A stretch of 41,520 nt of DNA from Sulfuricurvum sp. GTDB lineage: Bacteria; Campylobacterota; Campylobacteria; Campylobacterales; Sulfurimonadaceae. How positions within the stretch are numbered: position 1 is the stretch's first letter; each line of letters opens with the position of its first letter. This document shows, piece after piece, positions 25,827-34,015 of the stretch. The stretch is from NCBI RefSeq assembly GCF_028688295.1, contig NZ_JAQTYM010000016.1, positions 1-41,520 of the forward strand. The letters run 5' to 3'. The translations under genes were made by a program, and so were the position numbers. The notes under the pieces were generated by a model. That model was not told the origin of the DNA. It did no database searches and saw only the letters and a program-made list of their open reading frames with translations.

Positions 25827-25851
25827 ATTCCCAATCAAGTTGGGAATGACG
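25827..25851. repeat. REP-like hairpin (GGATTCCC...GGGAATGACG type)
   Basis: ATTCCCAA (25827-25834) and TTGGGAAT (25840-25847) form a perfect 8-bp stem with a 5-base loop, flanked by GG on the left and GACG on the right. The whole resembles the dispersed GTCATTCCC...GGGAATCC repeat found in many bacterial genomes. It lies between rnpB and the 98-residue gene. There is no strong T-run, so it is not a classical terminator. Confidence 0.6.
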
Positions 25852-25861
25852 AAAATGAATA

Positions 25862-26158
25862 TCAATCGGAAAGTTTATAGATCAAACGTCCTGCATATTC
25901 CATGTAGAGACTTTTTTTATGCAATTCGATCTCTTCTTGGTTCATCAAAGCATAACTCTCTACGATGCGGTTTAGATCGTCTTCATCGTGCTGCTTCATC
26001 AGCATCTTTTCCATAACCGCGATTTTCGTGATGATTTCATCAAAATCATACTGGTATAAATCTTCGCTCACTTGTTTGGCGATATCCCAATACTTTGATT
26101 GCGGTGAACCGCTGAAAATATCGTCTTCGTCTTCGAATAGTGCTTCAAATCTTGACAT
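25862..26158 (-). CDS. Unrecognised small acidic protein, 98 residues
   Basis: The protein begins MSRFEALFEDEDDIFSGSPQ and is mainly helical and acidic. The N-terminal 30 residues look disordered, and the rest (YDFDEIITKIAVMEKMLMKQ, then MNQEEIELHKKSLYMEYAGR) suggests a helical bundle. There are no cysteines, no membrane segment and no signal peptide. AAGGAG lies 5 bases before the ATG. It is monocistronic, between the oorC terminator and the REP-like hairpin and rnpB. I know no function; the strong ribosome site and clean frame support a real gene. Confidence 0.7.
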   Translation of the reverse strand: MSRFEALFEDEDDIFSGSPQSKYWDIAKQVSEDLYQYDFDEIITKIAVMEKMLMKQHDEDDLNRIVESYALMNQEEIELHKKSLYMEYAGRLIYKLSD

Positions 26159-26241
26159 AATGAACTCCTTTTGTGTTGTGACAGCGTATCAAACTATAGA
26201 TTAAGGGGGATGGAAAGGGAAAAATTAGTCTGTCGGGGGAA

Positions 26242-26260
26242 TTTCCCGCCTAAGCGGAAA
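26242..26260 (-). terminator. Probable terminator hairpin after oorC
   Basis: TTTCCCGCCTAAGCGGAAA on the plus strand folds with a CCGC/GCGG core flanked by A/T pairs and a four-base loop, just beyond the oorC stop on the minus strand. The T-rich tract comes only about 15 bases later (ATTTTTCCC), so it may work as an RNA 3'-end stabiliser as well as a terminator. Confidence 0.5.
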
Positions 26261-26261
26261 A

Positions 26262-26819
26262 TTAAGAAGCCATCGCTTCGAGAGCGTATTTTTTACCGAG
26301 ATCGTACGCTTTGTTGTTAACATCGTGTACTTTTGCCGGTACTTTCGAGAGCATAACACCGCGAAGTAATTCATCGTCCAATGCTTTCATAAACGTGTTA
26401 GCAATCGCAAGAGCGATAACCGATTGAGTAATAACGTTTCCAACTTCATCTTTTGCGATGGTAATGATTGGAATCTCAACGATGTTCCATCGTTTACGAT
26501 CTTCATCACTCGGATGAACCAAGTTTGGCTCAACAACGATAGTACCACCCTCAGAAACACCACCTTTAAAAAGGTTGTAGCTCGCTTGGGCAACAGAGAG
26601 CATGAAATCGATTTCACCGTCATTTGCATACGGATAGAAAATCTCTTCATCATCCAAAGTGATATCAACAACGGTCGGTCCACCACGTACTTGTGATGTA
26701 TAGGTAGCGGTTTTAAGACCGTGACCACCCTCTTTGATTTTTGCAGCAGCGAAAATTTCTCCCGCAAGAAGAACACCTTGTCCGCCAACACCTGTAAATC
26801 TCATTAATGTTCTAGCCAT
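26262..26819 (-). CDS. oorC: 2-oxoglutarate:ferredoxin oxidoreductase, gamma subunit
   Basis: OorC is the gamma subunit of the four-subunit enzyme that links 2-oxoglutarate, CoA and ferredoxin/flavodoxin redox to succinyl-CoA and CO2. The 185-residue protein starts MARTLMRFTGVGGQGVLLAG, with the family GVGGQGV nucleotide-like motif, followed by TSQVRGGPTVVDI. The frame extends 36 codons upstream into oorB, but ATG at 26819 matches the family and follows AAGGAGA. It is the last gene of the central-carbon operon, 10 bases after oorB, and a hairpin follows. Confidence 0.95.
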   Translation of the reverse strand: MARTLMRFTGVGGQGVLLAGEIFAAAKIKEGGHGLKTATYTSQVRGGPTVVDITLDDEEIFYPYANDGEIDFMLSVAQASYNLFKGGVSEGGTIVVEPNLVHPSDEDRKRWNIVEIPIITIAKDEVGNVITQSVIALAIANTFMKALDDELLRGVMLSKVPAKVHDVNNKAYDLGKKYALEAMAS

Positions 26820-26829
26820 AGTGTTCTCC

Positions 26830-27687
26830 TTAAATTTTCTTCGCGAAATCGTCTTGGGTAATCGTTTTACGTTTACCTTGATGGAATGCTTGTACTTCTT
26901 TGTACATATCGCAGTACTCTTTCGCATTTTCGTCGTGTTTCAAAACGCCCGTAGGGAATTTGTTTATTTTTTCTTCTTCGCTAAGTGCTTCCCATTTTTT
27001 CAATGGAGTTGTGATACTATCGATCCACTCAAGGTTTTCCATCGCACTTTGCATTTTGTTTTTACGGCCAAGGTTGATGTGGCAGTTTGACATAACGTCA
27101 AAGAACGCGAATCCGTTGTGCTGGAACCCTTTTACCAAAACTTTTTCAAGTTTTTTCGGATCAAGCATCGTCTCACGCGCTACGAATGAAGCACCTGAAG
27201 CAATCGCAAGTTTACATGCGTCGAATGTTGGGTCGATATTCCCTGATTTTTGGCTCACCGTCCACATACCCTGAGGAGTAGTAGGAGAGGTTTGAGAGTT
27301 AGTCAATCCATAGATAAAGTTATTAATAACGATAAATTTGATGTCGATATTACGGCGACATGCGTGAATCGTGTGATTACCACCGATTGCCAATGCATCA
27401 CCGTCACCCGCTACACAGATAACTTTTTTATCCGGGAAAGCAAGTTTGATACCGGTTGCAAATGCTACCGTACGACCGTGTGTTGTATGAACGGTGTTGA
27501 AATCAACATACGATGAGAAACGGCCAGAACATCCGATACCGGATACGACACACACATCATCTTGTTTCCAACCACAAGTTTCGATTGCACGAATAACGGC
27601 TTTAAGAATTACACCGTCACCACATCCCCAACACCAGAGTGTAGGCATTTTTTCTAAACGTAAATATTGGTCATAATTGAAAGCCAT
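26830..27687 (-). CDS. oorB: 2-oxoglutarate:ferredoxin oxidoreductase, beta subunit
   Basis: The 285-residue beta subunit binds thiamine diphosphate. The TPP/Mg motif starts GDGDALAIGGNHTIHACRRN (from residue 94), ending in the INN triplet. CWGCGDG (C19, C22) near the N-terminus, with further cysteines, fits the Fe-S cluster ligands of this family. The family start MAFNYDQYLRLEKMPTLWCW is clear. Its ATG shares a base with the oorA stop (TAATG), ensuring balanced production of the two catalytic subunits. Confidence 0.96.
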   Translation of the reverse strand: MAFNYDQYLRLEKMPTLWCWGCGDGVILKAVIRAIETCGWKQDDVCVVSGIGCSGRFSSYVDFNTVHTTHGRTVAFATGIKLAFPDKKVICVAGDGDALAIGGNHTIHACRRNIDIKFIVINNFIYGLTNSQTSPTTPQGMWTVSQKSGNIDPTFDACKLAIASGASFVARETMLDPKKLEKVLVKGFQHNGFAFFDVMSNCHINLGRKNKMQSAMENLEWIDSITTPLKKWEALSEEEKINKFPTGVLKHDENAKEYCDMYKEVQAFHQGKRKTITQDDFAKKI

Positions 27688-28832
27688 TAGATGATCTCCT
27701 TCACTTTGTTAACGATTTCATACGGAGAGATAGCTCGTCCGTTCACTTTGTACAAACCGTGAATATCGAGACGGCTTGCAACACGTTCAACTTCTTCGGT
27801 GTATTGACGAATATTTAACTCAACACATAGAACATTTTTCACTTTATCGGTAAAATGTTTGATACGCTCAGCCGGACTTGGCCACAAGGTAATCGGACGG
27901 AAAAGACCCGCTTTGATCCCTGCTGCACGAAGGTGACGAATCGACTCTTTTGCTGCCAATGATACTGAACCGTACGCGATGATCAATACATCGTTTTCTT
28001 CAAGATCATCACACATATACTCTTCATTAAGTTCGATTTCATCCGTATGCATCATGACTTTGTCTTCAAGACGTTGAATCAATTTACGACACGTTTCAAT
28101 CTCTTCCGTCGGGAACCCTTTACCATCATGGTGAAGCCCTGTGAAGTGGTAGCGATATCCTTGGAACATAGGGTTAAGAACCGCTGCTTCATCATCACCG
28201 ACTCCGTATGGACGGTAATCTGCAGGTGCACCTGTAAAGACTTTACGAGGAACGATCCCTTTTTTAACATCTTCAACCGTTGGGATCATCGCTTTACCGT
28301 GCATGTGACCGATTGTCTCATCCAAAAGGACGATTACCGGTTGCATGAAGCGATCCGCTAGATTGAACGCACGAACGGTTTCCGTATAACACTCTGCCAA
28401 GTTCCCTGCACACAGGGTGATAGAACGATAGTCACCGTGTGATGGGTTACGTGCTTGACGTACGTCACCTTGAGATACACGTGTCGGAAGACCCGTTGAT
28501 GGACCACCGCGCATAACGTTAACAAGAACCAAAGGAACCTCTGCCATTTGCGCTAAACCGAGGTTTTCCGCTTTAAGAGATACCCCAGGACCTGATGTAG
28601 CGGTCATAGTACGAACACCCGCCATACCGGCACCTACTGCTGCAGCAATACCTGCAATTTCATCTTCCATCTGAATACACGTACCACCGACTTCAGGCAA
28701 AAGGTCTGAAATGGTGTGCATAACTTCAGATGATGGAGTAATCGGATATCCTCCGAAGAACATACATCCTGCGTCTACCGCAGCTTCAGCCGCCAAATCG
28801 TTACCGGTTGAAATTACTTCTCTCAATTCCAT
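27687..28832 (-). CDS. oorA: 2-oxoglutarate:ferredoxin oxidoreductase, alpha subunit
   Basis: The 381-residue alpha subunit carries the pyrimidine-binding and CoA-side domains. The start LREVISTGNDLAAEAAVDAG with GGYPITPSSEVMHT is diagnostic of KorA/OorA proteins, as are MEDEIAGIAAAVGAGMAGVR and TATSGPGVSLKAENLGLAQM. It lacks the fused gamma domain seen in some KorA versions, consistent with separate oorC. AAAGGAG precedes the ATG and it follows oorD by 12 bases. In Campylobacter and Helicobacter this oxygen-sensitive enzyme replaces 2-oxoglutarate dehydrogenase; in autotrophic relatives it runs in the CO2-fixing direction. Confidence 0.96.
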   Translation of the reverse strand: MELREVISTGNDLAAEAAVDAGCMFFGGYPITPSSEVMHTISDLLPEVGGTCIQMEDEIAGIAAAVGAGMAGVRTMTATSGPGVSLKAENLGLAQMAEVPLVLVNVMRGGPSTGLPTRVSQGDVRQARNPSHGDYRSITLCAGNLAECYTETVRAFNLADRFMQPVIVLLDETIGHMHGKAMIPTVEDVKKGIVPRKVFTGAPADYRPYGVGDDEAAVLNPMFQGYRYHFTGLHHDGKGFPTEEIETCRKLIQRLEDKVMMHTDEIELNEEYMCDDLEENDVLIIAYGSVSLAAKESIRHLRAAGIKAGLFRPITLWPSPAERIKHFTDKVKNVLCVELNIRQYTEEVERVASRLDIHGLYKVNGRAISPYEIVNKVKEII

Positions 28833-28844
28833 ATTTTGCTCCTT

Positions 28845-29162
28845 TTAAGCGCTAAGCTTCATATATTTATTTTTCTTGATAGCTTCAGCTCTCTCTTTAG
28901 CTTGATCTGAAAGTTTTGAAAACTTGTATTCAGATTTATCCGCTACGTAAATAGCAAAATCAGGACAATTAAGTTCACAATCATTACAGCCGATACATGC
29001 TTCAGCCGCTACGATCTCAATCATAGCTCCAAGTGTCGATGTCGGCTCAAGTCTCATAGCTAAGACTCCTGCCGGACACACTGATACACAGATATCACAA
29101 GCTTTACATCTTGCTTCATCAACCCACACCGGAGTGTTTTCTGGCGCTTTAAATATTGACAT
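28845..29162 (-). CDS. oorD: 2-oxoglutarate:ferredoxin oxidoreductase, ferredoxin-like delta subunit
   Basis: A 105-residue ferredoxin-like subunit with two 4Fe-4S motifs: CKACDICVSVCP (C19, C22, C25, C29) and CIGCNDCELNCP (C56, C59, C62, C66). Each set ends with the Cys-Pro typical of two-cluster ferredoxins. It carries electrons between the catalytic OorAB core and external ferredoxin or flavodoxin. An AAGGA site lies before the ATG. It is first of the oorDABC cluster, 25 bases after the HMA-domain gene. A basic helix (AKERAEAIKKNKYMKL) at the C-terminus may dock to OorA. Confidence 0.95.
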   Translation of the reverse strand: MSIFKAPENTPVWVDEARCKACDICVSVCPAGVLAMRLEPTSTLGAMIEIVAAEACIGCNDCELNCPDFAIYVADKSEYKFSKLSDQAKERAEAIKKNKYMKLSA

Positions 29163-29187
29163 TCCTTCTCCTCAATTTTAGATTAAA

Positions 29188-29469
29188 CTAATTTATTTTA
29201 CCGAGTGCACACGACACAAAGCTTTTGGCTTTTAAAATCGTATCTTCGCTAAATCCTCTCTCATCAGTGGTTAGAGGATATCCGAGACTTCTTAAAATAG
29301 CCTGAACTTGTGCTAATTGCGCCTCGTCTGCAATCTCTACTGTTACTTTACGAGGCTCGCACGATAGATCAACACTGACCTCTTCAAATCCACTTTTTTG
29401 AAGTGACGTTGTTATCGTATTGGCACACCCGCCGCAACGAACATTTGCAACTTCAAAAGTAGCTATCAT
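29188..29469 (-). CDS. HMA-domain metal-binding protein inside the TCA operon
   Basis: A 93-residue protein. Residues 1-66 form a heavy-metal-associated domain: [20 protein letters not shown] with the CxxC pair C12/C15, and VTVEIADEAQLAQVQAILRS with the typical final SLGYP. C37 and a C-terminal C87 (VSCALGK) are extra cysteines not expected in a plain copper chaperone. The start codon overlaps the sucD stop (TAATG), so it is translated with the succinyl-CoA synthetase genes and lies before oorD. No copper ATPase is nearby. A role in metal delivery or Fe-S/redox protection for the Oor complex is inference; a passenger copper chaperone is the simple alternative. Confidence 0.85.
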   Translation of the reverse strand: MIATFEVANVRCGGCANTITTSLQKSGFEEVSVDLSCEPRKVTVEIADEAQLAQVQAILRSLGYPLTTDERGFSEDTILKAKSFVSCALGKIN

Positions 29470-30341
29470 TATTTTTTCATCACTTCCGCGAGTGCTTTTC
29501 CGATATCCGCTGGAGAGACAACAACTTTTACACCAGCCGCTTCGAGAGCTGCCATTTTCTCTGCCGCTGTACCTGCACCACCGGAGATAATTGCTCCAGC
29601 GTGACCCATACGTTTACCTGCAGGTGCGGTTTGACCCGCGATGAACGCAACAACCGGTTTGGTGATGTGCTCTTTGATATACGCCGCCGCTTGGATCTCC
29701 AAGTCTCCGCCGATCTCACCAATCATAACGATCGCATGTGTTTCAGGATCTGCTTCGAACATCGGAAGGAGTTGTTTGTACGAGAGACCAATGATCGGGT
29801 CACCGCCGATACCGACCGCAGTCGTAATACCAAATCCCTCTTTAACGACTTGGTTCGCAGACTCATAGGTCAACGTCCCTGATTTAGAGATCAAACCGAT
29901 GTTCCCTTTTTTGAAAATGAACCCCGGCATAATCCCGATTTTGCACTCTTCTGCAGTGATAATTCCCGGACAGTTTGGCCCGATGGTCATCATATCTTTT
30001 TTAACCGCGTACGCTTTTGCAAACATCATGTCTTTTACAGGAGCGCCTTCGGTAATAATAACCGCAAGAGCGATCCCTGCATCTGCCGCTTCCATAACCG
30101 CATCAGAAACGAAAGCCGGTGGAACGAAGATCATAGAGACAGTAGCGCCCGTGCTTGCAACCGCTTCAGCTACGGTATTAAATACCGGTTGACCGAGGTG
30201 CTCTTGTCCACCTTTACCCGGAGTTACCCCACCGACGATTTTGGTGCCGTATGCCATACATTGCTCTGCATGGAACGTCCCCTCTTTACCTGTGAAACCT
30301 TGAACGATAACTTTTGTATCTTTGTTGACCAAAATAGACAT
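29469..30341 (-). CDS. sucD: Succinyl-CoA synthetase, alpha subunit
   Basis: SucD (290 residues) binds CoA and carries the phospho-histidine. The start [20 protein letters not shown] with [19 protein letters not shown] is characteristic, and [16 protein letters not shown] contains the active-site histidine. [19 protein letters not shown] is the CoA-proximal block. Together with SucC it interconverts succinate and succinyl-CoA at the expense of a nucleotide triphosphate. It follows sucC by three bases, with the ribosome site GGGAG inside the sucC end, and its stop overlaps the HMA gene. Confidence 0.96.
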   Translation of the reverse strand: MSILVNKDTKVIVQGFTGKEGTFHAEQCMAYGTKIVGGVTPGKGGQEHLGQPVFNTVAEAVASTGATVSMIFVPPAFVSDAVMEAADAGIALAVIITEGAPVKDMMFAKAYAVKKDMMTIGPNCPGIITAEECKIGIMPGFIFKKGNIGLISKSGTLTYESANQVVKEGFGITTAVGIGGDPIIGLSYKQLLPMFEADPETHAIVMIGEIGGDLEIQAAAYIKEHITKPVVAFIAGQTAPAGKRMGHAGAIISGGAGTAAEKMAALEAAGVKVVVSPADIGKALAEVMKK

Positions 30342-30344
30342 TAA

Positions 30345-31514
30345 TTACTCTCCCTTAGCTGCTGCAACGGCTTTACGTGCGCCGTCTGCAAGATCGGTTG
30401 CCGCTACGATGTTAGCGATACCGGCATTTTTTAGAATCTCTGCCGCTTCGATAGCGTTTGTACCATCAAGACGTACGATAACCGGTACGTTTACGTTAGT
30501 GATTTTTGTCGCTTCGATAATACCGTTAGCAACGCGATCACAACGGACGATTCCACCGAAGATGTTAACGAAAATTGCTTTTACGTTTGGATCTTTGAGG
30601 ATAATATCAAACCCTTTAGCTACCGTTTCCGCACTCGCAGAACCGCCGACATCGAGGAAGTTGGCCGGTTTACCACCCTCATAGTTGATGGTATCCATAG
30701 TCCCCATCGCAAGACCGGCACCGTTAACCATACAACCGACGTTACCGTCAAGTTTGATGTAGCTAAGACCGTATTTGTCCGCTTCAATCTCAGTTGGTTC
30801 TTCTTCACTCAAGTCACGCATTTCGTTCACTTGGTTTTGACGGTAAAGAGCATTATTATCAAAGCCCATTTTCGCATCCAGTGCCAAGAATTTGCCATCG
30901 CCTGTTTTAACAAGAGGATTGATTTCGATCATCTCGGCATCGTGATCCATGTAAACACGGTACAGCGCAGCGGCAAATTTGATAAACGTGTTGATCTCTT
31001 CAACCGGAAGACCCAAGCCAAATGCTAATTTACGACCGTGAAAGCTTTGGAATCCTGTCAACGGATCGATAGAAACTTTGATAATTTTTTCAGGAGTATT
31101 GTGGGCAACCTCTTCGATCGCCATACCACCCTCAGTAGATGCCATCATGATCGGCATTTCAAGTGCGCGATCAAGCAAGAGTCCAAGATAGTACTCTTTT
31201 TTGATGTCAGCGCCCTCTTCGATGTAAACTTTTTGTACGAGTTTACCCTCAGGTCCTGTTTGGTGCGTTACGAGTTGCATCCCTAGGATTTGAGCCGCCA
31301 TTTCACGTACTTCAGAAGTTGATTTAGCGAGTTTAACACCACCGCCTAAACCACGTCCACCCGCATGGATTTGAGCTTTAACAACCCAAATGCTTCCGCC
31401 GAGTTCTTGAGCCGCTTTAACCGCCTCATCGGGTGTAAATGCAATGTGACCGCGCAAGGTCGGTACATTGTACTTTTTGAATAATTCTTTTGCTTGATAT
31501 TCGTGAATATTCAT
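30345..31514 (-). CDS. sucC: Succinyl-CoA synthetase, beta subunit
   Basis: SucC (389 residues) is the ATP-grasp beta subunit. [20 protein letters not shown] at the start, [20 protein letters not shown], and [20 protein letters not shown] at the nucleotide and dimer region are all family hallmarks. Length equals that of E. coli SucC. A good AGGAG site precedes the ATG, 20 bases after fumC. It operates with SucD in the same operon position as in other Campylobacterota that use Oor rather than 2-oxoglutarate dehydrogenase. Confidence 0.97.
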   Translation of the reverse strand: MNIHEYQAKELFKKYNVPTLRGHIAFTPDEAVKAAQELGGSIWVVKAQIHAGGRGLGGGVKLAKSTSEVREMAAQILGMQLVTHQTGPEGKLVQKVYIEEGADIKKEYYLGLLLDRALEMPIMMASTEGGMAIEEVAHNTPEKIIKVSIDPLTGFQSFHGRKLAFGLGLPVEEINTFIKFAAALYRVYMDHDAEMIEINPLVKTGDGKFLALDAKMGFDNNALYRQNQVNEMRDLSEEEPTEIEADKYGLSYIKLDGNVGCMVNGAGLAMGTMDTINYEGGKPANFLDVGGSASAETVAKGFDIILKDPNVKAIFVNIFGGIVRCDRVANGIIEATKITNVNVPVIVRLDGTNAIEAAEILKNAGIANIVAATDLADGARKAVAAAKGE

Positions 31515-31534
31515 CCATTCCTCCTGTTATAAGT

Positions 31535-32926
31535 TTACGCTATTGGTCTTGTCATCTCTTCAGGGATGACATATTTATCGAACTCTTCGGCTGTAAGTAG
31601 ACCGAGTTTAATCGCGGTCTCTTTCAGTGTGGAGTTCTCTTTGTGTGCTGTTTTGGCAATTTTTGCCGCGTTTTCATACCCGATGTACGGGTTCAATGCC
31701 GTAACGAGCATCAATGAGTTATTCAAATATGCGTCGATCTGATCACGTACCGGCTCGATCCCTACCGCGCAGTTATCGTTAAACGACACGATAGAATCTG
31801 CGAGCAAACGAACCGACTGTAAAAAGTTATAGGCGATAACCGGTTTAAATACGTTTAGCTCAAAATTCCCTTGGCTCGCCGCGAAACCGATACATGCATC
31901 GTTCCCCATAACTTGACAGGTTACCATGGTCACCGCTTCGGATTGGGTCGGGTTGACTTTACCCGGCATGATGGATGAACCCGGCTCGTTTTCAGGGATC
32001 GTTATCTCGCCGATTCCACAACGCGGCCCTGACGCCAACCAACGAACGTCATTCGCAATTTTCATCATATCCGCCGCAAGGGCTTTTAGTGCACCGTGTG
32101 CAAATACAAGAGCATCATGAGAGGTCAACGCATGAAATTTATTCGGTGCTGTTACAAATTTATGACCTGTTAATTCAGTCAGTTTTGCCGCTACACGCTC
32201 ACCTAATTCAGGATGAGCATTAAGCCCAGTTCCGACCGCTGTACCGCCTAGAGCGAGTTCGCGTACCGATTCGAGAGAATCTTTTGCCATTTTTTCACAT
32301 TTGTTGAGCATCTCTACCCAACCGCTGATCTCTTGACCGAGAGTGAGCGGTGTTGCGTCTTGAAGGTGGGTACGTCCGATTTTGACGATATCGCTGAACG
32401 CTTCGCTTTTAGCGATCAAGGTTTTACGTAAATGATCGATTGCAGGCAATAGACGCGTTTCTACCGCGATCACCGATGCTACGTGCAATGCAGTAGGATA
32501 GGTGTCATTTGAGCTTTGTGATTTGTTAACGTCATCGTTCGGGTGAACCAGTTTTTGAGTACGGAAATCACCGCCGAGAATCTCGGTTGCACGGCTTGCC
32601 AACACTTCATTGTTGTTCATGTTTGACTGAGTACCCGAACCCGTTTGCCATACCACGAGAGGATAATGAGCATCAAGTTTGCCTGAGAGCATCTCATCTG
32701 CCGCCTGAGCGATAGCATCCGCTTTTTCTTTACTCAACATTCCAAGATCGCAGTTAACCAACGCTACCGCTTTTTTGAGAAGAGAAAATGCTCTTGTAAT
32801 TTCATACGGCATTTTCTCTTCACCGATTTGGAAGTTCTCCAGTGAACGCTGTGTTTGCGCTCCCCAGTAAGTGTCATTCGGTACTCGAACTTCACCCATC
32901 GTATCTTTTTCGATGCGATAACTCAT
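31535..32926 (-). CDS. fumC: Fumarate hydratase, class II
   Basis: FumC reversibly hydrates fumarate to malate without an Fe-S cluster, so it is oxygen-stable. The 463-residue protein begins [20 protein letters not shown], and shows [14 protein letters not shown], the [20 protein letters not shown] block, and the superfamily signature [13 protein letters not shown]. Codon use is strong and it should be well expressed. The ATG shares a base with the mdh stop (TAATG). It completes the C4 steps between malate and succinate together with a fumarate reductase encoded elsewhere. Confidence 0.97.
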   Translation of the reverse strand: MSYRIEKDTMGEVRVPNDTYWGAQTQRSLENFQIGEEKMPYEITRAFSLLKKAVALVNCDLGMLSKEKADAIAQAADEMLSGKLDAHYPLVVWQTGSGTQSNMNNNEVLASRATEILGGDFRTQKLVHPNDDVNKSQSSNDTYPTALHVASVIAVETRLLPAIDHLRKTLIAKSEAFSDIVKIGRTHLQDATPLTLGQEISGWVEMLNKCEKMAKDSLESVRELALGGTAVGTGLNAHPELGERVAAKLTELTGHKFVTAPNKFHALTSHDALVFAHGALKALAADMMKIANDVRWLASGPRCGIGEITIPENEPGSSIMPGKVNPTQSEAVTMVTCQVMGNDACIGFAASQGNFELNVFKPVIAYNFLQSVRLLADSIVSFNDNCAVGIEPVRDQIDAYLNNSLMLVTALNPYIGYENAAKIAKTAHKENSTLKETAIKLGLLTAEEFDKYVIPEEMTRPIA

Positions 32927-33885
32927 TATTTGGCTCCTTCAAAAAATTTATTTGTGTTGAGGGTATCAATCAACCCTTGAACCGAGGCACATGATGCGGC
33001 AAACATTGCTTTTTCCGTCTCATTCAACGTTACTTCAATGATTTTCTCGGCACCGTTGGCTCCCAACATAACAGGAACACCGCTTACCACATCATGAAAA
33101 CCGTATTCCCCTTCGAGGTAAACGGCACACGGATGAATTTGCTTGGTATCTTTCAAGATCGCTTCTACCATAATCGCTGTTGCTTTTGCCGGAGCATAAT
33201 AAGCTGATCCTGTTTGGAGAAGCGCTACGATTTCCGCTCCCCCTTTGCGTGTGCGTTGAACAATCTCATCGATTTCATCCTGAGTTAAGACATCGGAAAG
33301 AGGAACACCCGCAACCGTCGAATAGCGCGGAAGAGGAACCATATCATCCCCATGTCCACCCATAACCGACGCACGAATCTGCCCGCCGCCGTATCCGAGT
33401 TTTTCTTGGATAAATGCCGCCATACGAGCACTGTCCAATACTCCCGCCATACCGATAACGCGGCTGCGATCAAAACCACTCTCACGCAATGCCACATAGG
33501 TCATAGCATCCAGAGGGTTAGAAACCATAATAACGATTGCATTGGGAGAGTATTTTGCAACTCCCTCGATTACTTCACGGGTAACATTTGCATTGATCAT
33601 CAATAAATCATCACGACTCATCCCCGGAAGACGTGGGCTTCCAGCAGTAATGACAACGACGTCACAATCGGTCATATCAGCCATTGTTTCTGCAACAATT
33701 ACGGTTGAATGTGATCGAACAGCGGCAGCCGCTTGTGACATATCAAGTGCTTTTCCTTTTGCAATTTCGATTTTATTATCACGAAGAATGATCTCATGGC
33801 AAGAGCCAAGCATTGCAAGAGAGTAAGCAATCGTCGAACCGACATTTCCTGCCCCTACGATTCCGACACGTTTTCCTTTAACCAT
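32926..33885 (-). CDS. mdh: Malate dehydrogenase (LDH-like type)
   Basis: A 319-residue NAD-dependent dehydrogenase. The Rossmann [16 protein letters not shown], followed by an aspartate (LRDN) that selects [17 protein letters not shown], and [10 protein letters not shown] with the catalytic histidine are visible. The sequence is of the lactate-dehydrogenase-like malate dehydrogenase group used in the reductive TCA cycle of Chlorobi and Campylobacterota. The cysteine-containing extension seen in LDH is absent. It is first of the mdh-fumC-sucCD-oorDABC operon, after a leader containing two hairpins. The AGGAG site precedes the ATG. Confidence 0.93.
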   Translation of the reverse strand: MVKGKRVGIVGAGNVGSTIAYSLAMLGSCHEIILRDNKIEIAKGKALDMSQAAAAVRSHSTVIVAETMADMTDCDVVVITAGSPRLPGMSRDDLLMINANVTREVIEGVAKYSPNAIVIMVSNPLDAMTYVALRESGFDRSRVIGMAGVLDSARMAAFIQEKLGYGGGQIRASVMGGHGDDMVPLPRYSTVAGVPLSDVLTQDEIDEIVQRTRKGGAEIVALLQTGSAYYAPAKATAIMVEAILKDTKQIHPCAVYLEGEYGFHDVVSGVPVMLGANGAEKIIEVTLNETEKAMFAASCASVQGLIDTLNTNKFFEGAK

Positions 33886-33910
33886 TTTCCTACTCCTTGT
33901 GTCATATCAG

Positions 33911-33957
33911 TATTTCTCTTATTATTAGAGAAATAAAAGACGATTAAATCGCCTTTT
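33911..33957 (-). promoter_or_regulatory. Two hairpins in the mdh leader
   Basis: TATTTCTCT (33911-33919) and AGAGAAATA (33927-33935) make a 9-bp stem. Next to it AAAAG-a-CGATT and AATCG-c-CTTTT (33935-33957) make a second stem with one mismatch. Both lie between the icd terminator and the mdh start, so they would be in the 5' leader of the operon if its promoter is upstream; otherwise they act as additional icd 3'-end structures. Confidence 0.4.
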
Positions 33958-33981
33958 ATCTATAGAGAAAATTCTACAGAT

Positions 33982-34008
33982 AAAAAACGATTCCGGCGAA
34001 CCGGAATC
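33982..34008 (-). terminator. Rho-independent terminator of icd
   Basis: GATTCCGGCGAACCGGAATC (33989-34008) forms a perfect 8-bp GC-rich stem with a CGAA (minus-strand TTCG) tetraloop, followed on the minus strand by a run of six T after one G. It begins eight bases beyond the icd stop. This is a textbook intrinsic terminator separating icd from mdh. Confidence 0.88.
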
Positions 34009-34015
34009 TAAGCAC

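Noticed and set aside
26820-26927. Longer oorC start
   Set aside because: The extra 36 residues lie inside oorB and are basic and unlike any family member; ATG at 26819 follows AAGGAGA.
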